Shown: positions 1 through 5,703 of the stretch, piece by piece
Position numbering within the stretch: position 1 is the stretch's first letter
How the letters are laid out: the number at the start of each line of letters is the position of its first letter
DNA from: Gammaproteobacteria bacterium UBA3067
GTDB lineage: Bacteria > Pseudomonadota > Gammaproteobacteria > Pseudomonadales > UBA3067
Length of the DNA stretch: 8,475 nt
NCBI GenBank assembly: GCA_002366835.1
Contig: DFBZ01000169.1
Location: 1-8,475 of the forward strand
Direction of reading: 5' to 3'
The notes under the pieces: generated by a model
The model's database searches: none
What the model saw: the letters and a program-made list of their open reading frames with translations, nothing else
Told to the model about the DNA's origin: nothing
Translations under genes and position numbers: made by a program

Positions 1-528
1 CTGGGTGGATTAGCGCCGGATAGTGATAAACCCATGCCACAAGTAATGCGCGCCATGCTACAAGATACTTGGCGCAAAATTCACGATGAACTGGGTGCAG
101 AATTTAATTTTGATTTTTGGAGCAAGAACATACCAAGGCGCTCTACCTACCCCGCATGTCGAGCGGTGATTGCTGCCAGCTTACAAGATAATGAGCTGGA
201 AATGATTTTTGCCATTCAGCAGGCTTATTACCTTCGTGCGTTAAACCCCAGTGATGATTCCGTTTTGCTGAAAGTAGCAGAAGAAATAGGCCTAGATACT
301 GGGCAGTTTAAATTGGCGCTCAATAGTAAAAAAACGCAGAATAACCTGAGCAAACAAGTTGCTTTGGCAAAAAGCGCAATGGTTCAAGGTTATCCTTCGT
401 TAGTATTGGAATACTCAGAGCCATTGGTGGGGAAGACAGAAAAAATAAAACAATATCCTATTCCGCTGAATTATAAGCATTACGAGGTGATGCTGGAGCG
501 GATTAATAATGTGCTTGTATGTCAATAA
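1..528 (+). CDS. DsbA-family protein-disulfide oxidoreductase, 3' part (5' end outside window)
   Basis: The frame is open from base 1 to a TAA at 526-528, giving 175 residues; the in-frame ATG at 34 is internal because the residues before it (LGGLAPDSDKP) are typical family sequence. The protein matches what I know of COG3531-like DsbA-family proteins: LGGLAPDSD near the middle, an FNFDFW stretch, then PRRSTYPACRAV, and a helical insert with QQAYYLRALNPSDD. GYPSLVL (proline at visible residue 132) fits the cis-proline loop that faces the active site in thioredoxin folds. The catalytic CxxC lies in the N-terminal part missing here, so redox activity cannot be confirmed. The likely role is thiol-disulfide exchange or isomerisation. 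Whether it is periplasmic cannot be seen. No second gene follows closely on this strand. Confidence 0.85.
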   Translation: MGGLAPDSDKPMPQVMRAMLQDTWRKIHDELGAEFNFDFWSKNIPRRSTYPACRAVIAASLQDNELEMIFAIQQAYYLRALNPSDDSVLLKVAEEIGLDTGQFKLALNSKKTQNNLSKQVALAKSAMVQGYPSLVLEYSEPLVGKTEKIKQYPIPLNYKHYEVMLERINNVLVCQ

Positions 529-550
529 ATAGAGCAGGGCTGCTTTAGTA

Positions 551-570
551 GCTTTCGATCACTTGAAAGC
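551..570. terminator. Short hairpin after the DsbA-family gene, possible shared terminator
   Basis: A perfect 6-bp stem (GCTTTC / GAAAGC) encloses an 8-base loop. It lies 22 bases after the DsbA-family stop and is followed by a T-rich GGTTTATTCTT on the plus strand. It also begins three bases beyond the TAA of the minus-strand reading frame that ends at 574, as expected for a convergent pair. The stem is short and the T-run interrupted, so it is a weak terminator at best. Confidence 0.3.
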
Positions 571-573
571 GGT

Positions 574-720
574 TTATTCTTCGAGGCCGTAGCGCTGCGT
601 TACATTTTTCGCTTGTTCTTTGTCGAGTCCCACTGTGTCATGCTCGGTAACAGGGGTAAAAAGGCCGGTTTGAAACGCTTTGAATGAAACCTGAAAAGTT
701 CGGTGTTTAGGCGATTGAAA
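574..720 (-). pseudogene. Possible C-terminal gene remnant, no start codon
   Basis: Read on the minus strand, this frame ends at TAA (576-574) and stays open upstream to about 895, with no ATG and only one internal GTG. The last 40 or so residues read like a real protein end: TFQVSFKAFQTGLF, then TPVTEHDTVGLDKEQ, then AKNVTQRYGLEE. Further upstream the translation becomes Cys/Pro-rich and implausible, partly because it lies opposite the small ORF at 825. A hairpin sits directly after the stop. I do not recognise the family. It could be the decayed 3' end of a gene convergent with the DsbA-family gene, or a chance open frame; the upstream limit given is approximate. Confidence 0.3.
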
Positions 721-824
721 GTATGCTGGCGAGCAGGTTATTAGGCCTCGCGTGGCCTGAGAAACTAAATCATAGTAAGCTGCTGTTATACAGGTAAGTG
801 CGTACCAAATTTGAGGGCGAGGGC

Positions 825-1028
825 ATGACGGACAAGCTAGAGGTAATATCCGACACCAGTGATGAAGCGTTACATAAGTGGATGCTGGGTGAAGCGGTTA
901 TTGAGGAGCAGGTCATTTATGACGAAGATGGCAAGCCGATTACTGTGCCGGGTTGCCCTATTTGTCGTGTATCGGAGCACTTTACCTGGATGACAAAATC
1001 GCTGAGCTTGATATTGCATTGTTGGTAG
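825..1028 (+). CDS. Small hypothetical protein, probably frameshifted near its CPIC motif
   Basis: This encodes 67 residues from ATG 825. I preferred this start over the GTG at 798 because GAGGGCGAGGG lies just upstream and the sequence after it (MTDKLEVISDTSDEAL) reads as a natural N-terminus. The first 49 residues are acidic and helix-like and end in PGCPICRV, a possible metal-binding or redox Cys pair. The remaining residues (SEHFTWMTKSL and onward) look unrelated. A second frame (971-1060) encodes IGALYLDDKIAELDIALLVG and ends at TAA 1058-1060. Adding one base after 970 joins both into one 79-residue protein. No family recognised. It may be a broken gene, a sequencing error or a genuine short ORF. 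Confidence 0.4.
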   Translation: MTDKLEVISDTSDEALHKWMLGEAVIEEQVIYDEDGKPITVPGCPICRVSEHFTWMTKSLSLILHCW

Positions 1029-1107
1029 GGCTCAAATCGTTTGCGCGGTGTATTTCATAACTATTTGTTTATAAATAATTTTCTGTGATCTGGTGTATTC
1101 TCCCTGC

Positions 1108-1136
1108 TTGACACGTTTGTATAGCCGGCGTAATCT
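1108..1136 (+). promoter_or_regulatory. Sigma70-like promoter for the large surface-protein gene
   Basis: A perfect -35 hexamer TTGACA (1108-1113) is followed after exactly 17 bases by TAATCT (1131-1136), which matches three of six positions of the -10 consensus. Transcription would start near 1143, leaving a leader of about 100 bases before the ATG at 1246. The leader is AT-rich and I see no convincing riboswitch or strong hairpin in it. The rest of 1061-1245 holds no gene I can support. Confidence 0.5.
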
Positions 1137-1245
1137 CCCCTCAGTTTTCAGATCTGTTTAAAAATTAACCATGCCATTCTTGCTCTGTTTAATAAAATGA
1201 AGCCTGAGATTGGCGCTTGAAGCGTAAAAAAATAAAGGCGATGTA

Positions 1246-4200
1246 ATGCGTATTTCTATTTTTAGCCGGTTTTTCTTGGCTTTATTTTCAACTGTTTGTC
1301 TTACCACAGCGCACGCTGAATTACAGGTTAGCCCTCTTACTGCGAATGACGAAGCGAGTGTTTTGGCATTGGTGCAGAAAATTGCTGGCCCGAACGTGAC
1401 AGTGCGGGATGGCTCTGTTAACCCACTCTTAAAACCCAAGTTAATCCATGGGAGCACCGTTCAGATTGGGGCGTTTACTGGGGGGCGGAAGTTGGTGTCG
1501 CCGAGTGATACCAATATCGCCAAGTCAATTGGAATACCCTCGGGTCTTATTTTATCAACAGGTGAGGCGGTGGCTGCGCAGGCCGGTGACCCAATTGATA
1601 AGTCGAAAAAAAGCAAAGATATTGATTTTCCTGATTACACGGGTTCGGATAACCCCTTAACCGAGATAGAGTCGGAAGCAACGCGAGACCTTGTTTTGCT
1701 GGAATTTTATGTGGTTCCAGAAAACTCGAAGCTGAGAGCCGACTTTGCCTTTGCTTCAGAAGACTATGTGCGTGTTTCTTCTGACTATCCAAATCGAGTA
1801 TGTACGAGCGCCGTGGATAATGACCGTTTCGGGATTTTTGTCAGTCAGCTTGCGAGCGTGCCAGAAACAAATTTGGCCGTATGGGGTGATGGCTCGGACA
1901 TTAGCGTTGTTTCAATGCACCCCTCAGAAATCTTCCCTTGCGTCGATACCAGAGAAGATATGTATGTATCAAATGATCCTGAGGATTTTAGTGAATACGA
2001 AACAAGTTATGACGGGTTTTCAGTACCCTTAGCGGGACAGATGTCTGTGATCCCCGGAGAAACCTATCGGGTTAGGCTTGCGATTGCAGATACGGGTGAT
2101 GCGTTGTACGACAGTGCTGTTTTTATTCGGTTTTTGTCCAGCCCGTCTGATAACCAAGCGCCTAGCCCAGTCTACCCCTTGGGTTCTTCCGGACCATTCA
2201 GCACGAAAACTCCTGCCGCTACCCTTTTGGCCACTCTTTTAGATCCTAACGGCCCTATTGATCAAGCAGAGTTGGTAAGCGGTGTCATTAACGAAGGTGT
2301 TTCGCTAGATTTTCAGTCGAGTGAATTAGCTGTTTCTGGACAGCTCGGCTCCGGCAGTCAATCCTTCTCAGTGGGGACCTATGACTATCTCGCTTGGCAC
2401 CCTTGCTCAGGCAGCTCGGTATCTAACCCTTGTGATTACAATTACTTAAATGATGAGACTCGCTTGTTGGAGACCAGCGAGCTGACCTTAACCTTTGCTG
2501 ATGCAGATGCTGAAACTTCAGAGTTTTCAGTCGATAAAACAGTAGCGACTGTTGGGGAAGTTATTACCATTAGCGTCCAGCTTAGGGACTCCAGTTCCAA
2601 CGCACTGGTCTCTGGTGGGGATGAGGTCGTTGCAAGCAGTACACTGGGCCTTCTGAATGGGCGGTCTGGAAGTGTTGCTGGGATGGATCTAGGTAGTGGT
2701 CGATATCAGTTTGAGCTAAGCAGTGAGGCGGCGGGTGAGGCGGAGGTCTCTGTCACGCTTAACGGTATTGAGTTGGGCGCTTCCCCGAAGACTGTAAGCT
2801 TTAGCATTCAGGATACGGACGGGGATGGCCTGTCGGATGATCAAGAAATAGACATAGGCACCTCACCTACCAATAGCGACACTGACGGCGACGGGGTGTC
2901 GGATAAGGTTGAAGTAGACATAGGCACCTCACCCACCAATAGAGATAGTGACGGCGACGGGGTACCGGATAAGGATGAGGTGGGAGCAGATACCAATAAG
3001 CCTCGTGATACGGATAGTGATGGGGATATCGATGCGCTGGACGAGGATGACGATGATGACGGAGTTCCAACCATCGTGGAAGGCAGGAGTGACAATGATC
3101 TCGATGGCATTCCAGACTACCGGGATAAAGTGTCCGATGAAGTGTCTCTAACTGGAGACAATGACGGCGACGGCATACCTAACCTACGGGAACATCCGGA
3201 GCTGCTTTCGGCTGAAGCTACTGTTTTGGTCGATACTGATGGGGATTTCCTTCCCGACGGCATAGATGAAGATAGCGATGGCGATGGGCTGCCCGATTCA
3301 CTTGAGGCGGGTGCCAATCCCGTCAACCCAGTGGACACTGACAGGGATGGTCTAGCTGATTACCGCGATTTAGATAGCGACAACGATGGATGGAGTGACG
3401 CAAAAGAGTGTCCGGATCCTTCCAGCTGTGCGGATCTTGATGGCAATGGTATCCCCGATTACCGTGACCGTGCTCGTGGCCTCGGTGATGGAGAAAGCCT
3501 GGGAGTTGTTAAAACCCAAACCGATGGTATTGGCGGCGTGGGAACTTTTAGTCTTGGGGCGTTGATTTTAATGCTTGGCCTTCGTTTAAGGCGTAAAGCC
3601 GGTTTTTTTTTGCTTGCAGCACCCCTCCTGCTAGGCGTTAGCGGGCAGGATGCTTTTGCCCAAAGCGGTTCTTTTTATAGTGGGTTTAATCTGGGAGTGT
3701 CCAGTCTTGAGCCGGATATAAGCGGAGCACCTACTTTATCAATTGATCAAAAACAAGACGTTTCTATCAAGTTAAACTTTGGCTACGATATTAGCGAACA
3801 CTTTTCTGTCGAAGCTTTTTGGACCGACTTGGGCGAAGCGAGTTTCTCTCCCCAGGGTGTGCTTTCCTATGAGGCGCTTGGGGCGGGGGTGATTGGCCAT
3901 TACTTTTATACCGGTGAAGCCCGAACTTATGGCAGTGGCGCTATTTTTCTGAAAACTGGGTTTGCCAGTTTATTGAATGCATCTAGCGACATTGAATTTG
4001 AAAACAATAATTCCGTTTCTTTGTATTACGGTATCGGCACAGAATATTGGCTCAGCGATCAATGGAGTGCTCGTTTAGGGTTTTCGACTTACGATAAGGA
4101 CGCTTCTGAAATATCGGTGGGTGTGGTTTACCGTTTCTCTGCAGAAAAAACACGCAGGACTCAGTCAGAAAAATCAACGCAGCACCCGGTGGATCGCTTT

Positions 4201-4533
4201 TTTAAAGCCTTTGCCGCACCGAGCGAAACAGTGAAGTCTGTTGAGCAGGAAATACCTGTTGTGGTTAAACCCGAGCCGCGTACTACCGAGCCGGAAGCGA
4301 CCCAGGTTGAAGAGCGGCCTAGGCCTAAACCCCTTGAAGCCACGCCCGTCCAGCCAATAAAAGAGCTTCAAAAAGCACCCCCTGTGAAAAAGACCGTAAA
4401 GCCGACGTTTAAGGATGAAGACAGCGATGGCGTGCCTGATCGCAATGACGAGTGTCCCTCTACACCGAAAGGCACTAAAGTCGGTGCTGATGGTTGTGCC
4501 GAATATCGCGGTATTTGGCGAGAAATGAATTAA
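1246..4533 (+). CDS. Fusion surface protein: choice-of-anchor L, Ig-like, TSP3 repeats, sorting tail, OmpA-type barrel
   Basis: The protein has 1095 residues. The start is set by AAAGG seven bases before ATG 1246 and by a signal peptide (residues 1-24, AHA cleavage site). Domains in order: choice-of-anchor L, about 40-300 (SGLILSTG 99-106, FASEDY 169-174, DSAVFIRF 289-296); an unassigned linker with Cys387/Cys396; an Ig/invasin-like domain, about 424-522; acidic TSP3 calcium-binding repeats (DxDGDG), 523-741; a GlyGly-CTERM-like tail, 763-785 (GG, hydrophobic helix, RLRRK); a second signal-peptide-like helix ending AFA|Q at 805/806; an OmpA-type barrel, 806-965, ending VGVVYRF; a Pro/Lys-rich linker; and one TSP3 motif with CPSTPKGTKVGADGC, 1057-1084. 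The OmpA peptidoglycan-binding domain that usually follows is absent. Known family roles point to a secreted or surface adhesin-like N-terminal half and an outer-membrane C-terminal half; the actual function is unknown. It may be processed into two proteins. Confidence 0.85.
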   Translation: MRISIFSRFFLALFSTVCLTTAHAELQVSPLTANDEASVLALVQKIAGPNVTVRDGSVNPLLKPKLIHGSTVQIGAFTGGRKLVSPSDTNIAKSIGIPSGLILSTGEAVAAQAGDPIDKSKKSKDIDFPDYTGSDNPLTEIESEATRDLVLLEFYVVPENSKLRADFAFASEDYVRVSSDYPNRVCTSAVDNDRFGIFVSQLASVPETNLAVWGDGSDISVVSMHPSEIFPCVDTREDMYVSNDPEDFSEYETSYDGFSVPLAGQMSVIPGETYRVRLAIADTGDALYDSAVFIRFLSSPSDNQAPSPVYPLGSSGPFSTKTPAATLLATLLDPNGPIDQAELVSGVINEGVSLDFQSSELAVSGQLGSGSQSFSVGTYDYLAWHPCSGSSVSNPCDYNYLNDETRLLETSELTLTFADADAETSEFSVDKTVATVGEVITISVQLRDSSSNALVSGGDEVVASSTLGLLNGRSGSVAGMDLGSGRYQFELSSEAAGEAEVSVTLNGIELGASPKTVSFSIQDTDGDGLSDDQEIDIGTSPTNSDTDGDGVSDKVEVDIGTSPTNRDSDGDGVPDKDEVGADTNKPRDTDSDGDIDALDEDDDDDGVPTIVEGRSDNDLDGIPDYRDKVSDEVSLTGDNDGDGIPNLREHPELLSAEATVLVDTDGDFLPDGIDEDSDGDGLPDSLEAGANPVNPVDTDRDGLADYRDLDSDNDGWSDAKECPDPSSCADLDGNGIPDYRDRARGLGDGESLGVVKTQTDGIGGVGTFSLGALILMLGLRLRRKAGFFLLAAPLLLGVSGQDAFAQSGSFYSGFNLGVSSLEPDISGAPTLSIDQKQDVSIKLNFGYDISEHFSVEAFWTDLGEASFSPQGVLSYEALGAGVIGHYFYTGEARTYGSGAIFLKTGFASLLNASSDIEFENNNSVSLYYGIGTEYWLSDQWSARLGFSTYDKDASEISVGVVYRFSAEKTRRTQSEKSTQHPVDRFFKAFAAPSETVKSVEQEIPVVVKPEPRTTEPEATQVEERPRPKPLEATPVQPIKELQKAPPVKKTVKPTFKDEDSDGVPDRNDECPSTPKGTKVGADGCAEYRGIWREMN
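2812..2990 (+). repeat. 66-bp tandem repeat inside the TSP3-coding region
   Basis: Two full copies (2812-2877, 2878-2943) and a partial third encode 22-residue units of the form D-x-D-G-D-G-x-x-D-x-x-E-V/I-D-I-GTSPTN. The stretch GACATAGGCACCTCACC is identical in the first two copies. Identity at the DNA level, not only the protein level, suggests recent duplication and possible copy-number change. Later TSP3 units (to about residue 741) are diverged. Confidence 0.8.
3532..3660 (+). other. Back-to-back sorting tail and signal peptide within the fusion protein
   Basis: Residues 763-805 read GGVG, then a hydrophobic helix (TFSLGALILMLGL), then the basic RLRRKAG, then a second hydrophobic stretch (FFLLAAPLLLGVSG), then QDAFA with cleavage expected before Q806. 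The first half has the three parts of a GlyGly-CTERM tail (Gly-Gly, membrane helix, Arg cluster), a signal processed by rhombosortases. The second half is a textbook signal peptide whose n-region is the same Arg cluster. In-frame ATG 3571 (Met776) could start that signal peptide directly; the only upstream aid is a weak GGGG eleven bases before it. Confidence 0.65.
3603..3611 (+). repeat. Run of nine T at the junction of the two halves
   Basis: Nine consecutive T are read here as GGT TTT TTT TTG (residues 786-789). One extra T, or a -1 ribosomal slip, gives the tail GFFFACSTPPARR and a stop. One T fewer gives GFFCLQHPSC and a stop. Both would end the protein just after the basic cluster of the GlyGly-CTERM-like tail. 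Runs of this length are known to allow transcriptional slippage and indel mutation in bacteria; that it happens here is inference. Confidence 0.7.
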
Positions 4534-4589
4534 TACAAACGTGGCTTATGCCCTTATATTAACTCCCCAATAATTTTCATGGATGATCT

Positions 4590-5393
4590 ATGAGCAGTGA
4601 TTCGCTTTACCATAAAAATGGGGAATACTTTGTCCCCACCGATCGCACAAACTCTCCCTGGAGCCCAAAGCTTTTACATGGTGGAGCCATCTCCGGCATA
4701 TTGGCCTATGGCCTGGAACAGCATGCGCCGGATCCAGGGATGCGCTTTATTCGCGTTACCAATGATTTGTTTCGCCTAGCGCCCAAAGTTCCCGTTAAGC
4801 TTGAAACTAATTTCTTGCGGGATGGTGGGCGAATCGGTGTTGTCGAGTGCCGACTTATTGCTGATGGTAAAGAAGTGGCGCGAGCGGTGGGTTTGCGGGC
4901 CAAGGTGCAAGAGATCGAGCTGCCTGAGCACGCCTTATATAAAGCAGAAACACCGCCAGATCCTGATCCAATACCCATTAGCGGTTTTTTGGGCGAGAAA
5001 GTTGATCCGGACACCTATGTGCCGGGGCTGAATTATGCAGTGGATATGAAGTTAATCAGTGGCTTCCAATTTAAGGGAGAAGGAAAAGCCTGGATGCGTA
5101 TTACTTCTCAACTGATAGATGGAGAAGAAAATACCCCTTTTACGTATTTGGGTATGTTGTCCGATTTTGGTAATGGCTTGGGGCAATCTTATATCGGTGG
5201 CAATAATGCGTGTATTAATGCCGATATTAACAGCAGCATTTACCGCTATCCGGCGGGCGAGTGGATTTGTCTGGAGTCAAAAACCCAGGTTCAGCCCCAG
5301 GGTTTCGGTACAACTGAAACACTTTTTGTCGATACTGAAGGGCCTGTTGGCCGGGTAAGCCAGTCTTTGGTGGTGAAGCCATTTGGCTACTAG
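4590..5393 (+). CDS. Acyl-CoA thioesterase-like protein, TesB-type double hotdog
   Basis: The protein has 267 residues, close to the usual length for thioesterase-family proteins of the 4HBT_3/TesB-like group, which hydrolyse acyl-CoA to fatty acid and CoA in the cytoplasm. The N-terminal hotdog carries LLHGGAIS (His30-Gly31-Gly32), the family's helix-start motif, followed by RVTNDLFRLAP and an EVARAVGLRAKV strand. The C-terminal hotdog contains YLGMLSDFGNG, where Asp192 sits where I would expect the TesB catalytic aspartate; that assignment is from memory of the fold, not an alignment. The protein ends in a TEGPVGRVSQSL strand. It starts 56 bases after the surface-protein gene with only a weak GGATGA as ribosome site, and no terminator separates the two, so read-through is possible though no functional link is evident. 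Substrate unknown. Confidence 0.8.
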   Translation: MSSDSLYHKNGEYFVPTDRTNSPWSPKLLHGGAISGILAYGLEQHAPDPGMRFIRVTNDLFRLAPKVPVKLETNFLRDGGRIGVVECRLIADGKEVARAVGLRAKVQEIELPEHALYKAETPPDPDPIPISGFLGEKVDPDTYVPGLNYAVDMKLISGFQFKGEGKAWMRITSQLIDGEENTPFTYLGMLSDFGNGLGQSYIGGNNACINADINSSIYRYPAGEWICLESKTQVQPQGFGTTETLFVDTEGPVGRVSQSLVVKPFGY

Positions 5394-5468
5394 TTTACTA
5401 GACCGAAGTGATAATATTGTCATGAATAAGAACTTGACGAACAAATTAAACTCCTCAATACTCCGAGC

Positions 5469-5594
5469 ATGAATAATTTAATGTCCTTGAAAAACCTAAA
5501 CCTAAACCAAAAACGGCTGGCCAAGCCAATGCACGTCTTTGTGCGTATGGTTTGGCGTGCACGTATTGCTGCGGTTCTTCGGATAATAATTTAA
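5469..5594 (+). CDS. Possible 41-residue basic small protein
   Basis: The ORF runs from ATG 5469 to TAA 5592-5594. The product is very basic: an Asn/Leu-rich start (MNNLMSLKNLNLNQK), then RLAKPM, then an amphipathic tail with VRMVWRARIAAVLRIII. Its ATG overlaps the TGA of a 16-codon ORF in the ATGA arrangement. There is no good ribosome site, and a strong hairpin lies inside it, so it may be chance. Its start resembles that of the transporter gene downstream (both begin ATGAATAAT). No family recognised. Confidence 0.15.
   Translation: MNNLMSLKNLNLNQKRLAKPMHVFVRMVWRARIAAVLRIII
5520..5556. other. Long imperfect hairpin without T-run
   Basis: The arms pair as GCCAA/TTGGC, a G.T wobble, CCA/TGG, two weaker pairs with one bulged A, and GCAC/GTGC, closing on a GTCTTT loop: about 15 pairs over 37 bases. 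It is not followed by a T-run, so it is not a terminator of the usual kind. An 8-base palindrome CGTGCACG (5556-5563) adjoins it. It could be a structured RNA or a DNA palindrome. Confidence 0.4.
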
Positions 5595-5606
5595 AAAGTT
5601 ATTCAT

Positions 5607-5647
5607 AAAAAAAGGCCGCAGTGTTTCAAAACCTGCGGCCTTTTTTT
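5607..5647. terminator. Bidirectional Rho-independent terminator
   Basis: A perfect 8-bp GC-rich stem (GGCCGCAG 5614-5621, CTGCGGCC 5633-5640) encloses an 11-base loop. It is flanked by seven A on the left and seven T on the right, which extends the duplex and makes it work on both strands. It would end plus-strand transcripts from the thioesterase gene and insulate the transporter gene. Confidence 0.9.
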
Positions 5648-5659
5648 ATGCCTGCAGTT

Positions 5660-5688
5660 TTGACACAGCATTAAAATCACGAGATTAG
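5660..5688 (+). promoter_or_regulatory. Weak promoter candidate for the transporter gene
   Basis: A perfect TTGACA (5660-5665) lies directly after the terminator, but 17 to 18 bases on there is only GATTAG or ATTAGT, a poor -10. The start would fall within about ten bases of the ribosome site, giving an almost leaderless message. Position favours a promoter here; sequence support is partial. Confidence 0.3.
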
Positions 5689-5691
5689 TTC

Positions 5692-5697
5692 GGGAGG
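5692..5697 (+). promoter_or_regulatory. Strong ribosome binding site of the transporter gene
   Basis: GGGAGG ends six bases before ATG 5704, the best Shine-Dalgarno match in the window, and settles the transporter start. Confidence 0.85.
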
Positions 5698-5703
5698 AAA
5701 AAA

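Larger units (their letters stand above)
5394..5703. other. 310-base gap with tiny ORFs, a hairpin and a terminator
   Basis: No clearly functional gene is visible. It contains a 16-codon ORF (5422-5472) whose TGA overlaps the ATG of a 41-codon ORF (5469-5594), a short C-C-T-A-A-A repeat near 5495-5508, a long imperfect hairpin (5520-5556), a strong bidirectional terminator (5607-5647), and the ribosome site of the next gene. The AT-rich bases between these elements show nothing further. Confidence 0.6.

Noticed and set aside
798..824. GTG at 798 as start of the small CPIC-motif ORF
   Set aside because: The ribosome site there is weak and the extra residues (MRTKFEGEG) are the translation of the purine-rich ribosome site of ATG 825.
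1241..1246. ATG TAA start-stop directly before the large gene's ATG
   Set aside because: AAAGG is only two bases from ATG 1241 but seven from ATG 1246, so the first ATG is badly placed and probably unused.
1158..1457. 99-codon minus-strand ORF across the start of the large gene
   Set aside because: It lies opposite the promoter leader and signal peptide of the large gene, has no family resemblance, and reads as low-quality antisense translation.
2841..3338. Ser/Pro-rich minus-strand ORFs opposite the TSP3 region
   Set aside because: They are the mirror image of the repeated Asp/Gly codons; the plus-strand frame has clear calcium-repeat motifs.
4532..4560. Possible promoter (TATATT at 4555-4560) before the thioesterase gene
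   Set aside because: There is no acceptable -35 at the right distance; an AT-rich intergenic gap gives such hexamers by chance.
5494..5508. Telomere-like C-C-T-A-A-A repeat
   Set aside because: Only two units plus a partial third; too short to mean anything in a bacterial chromosome.
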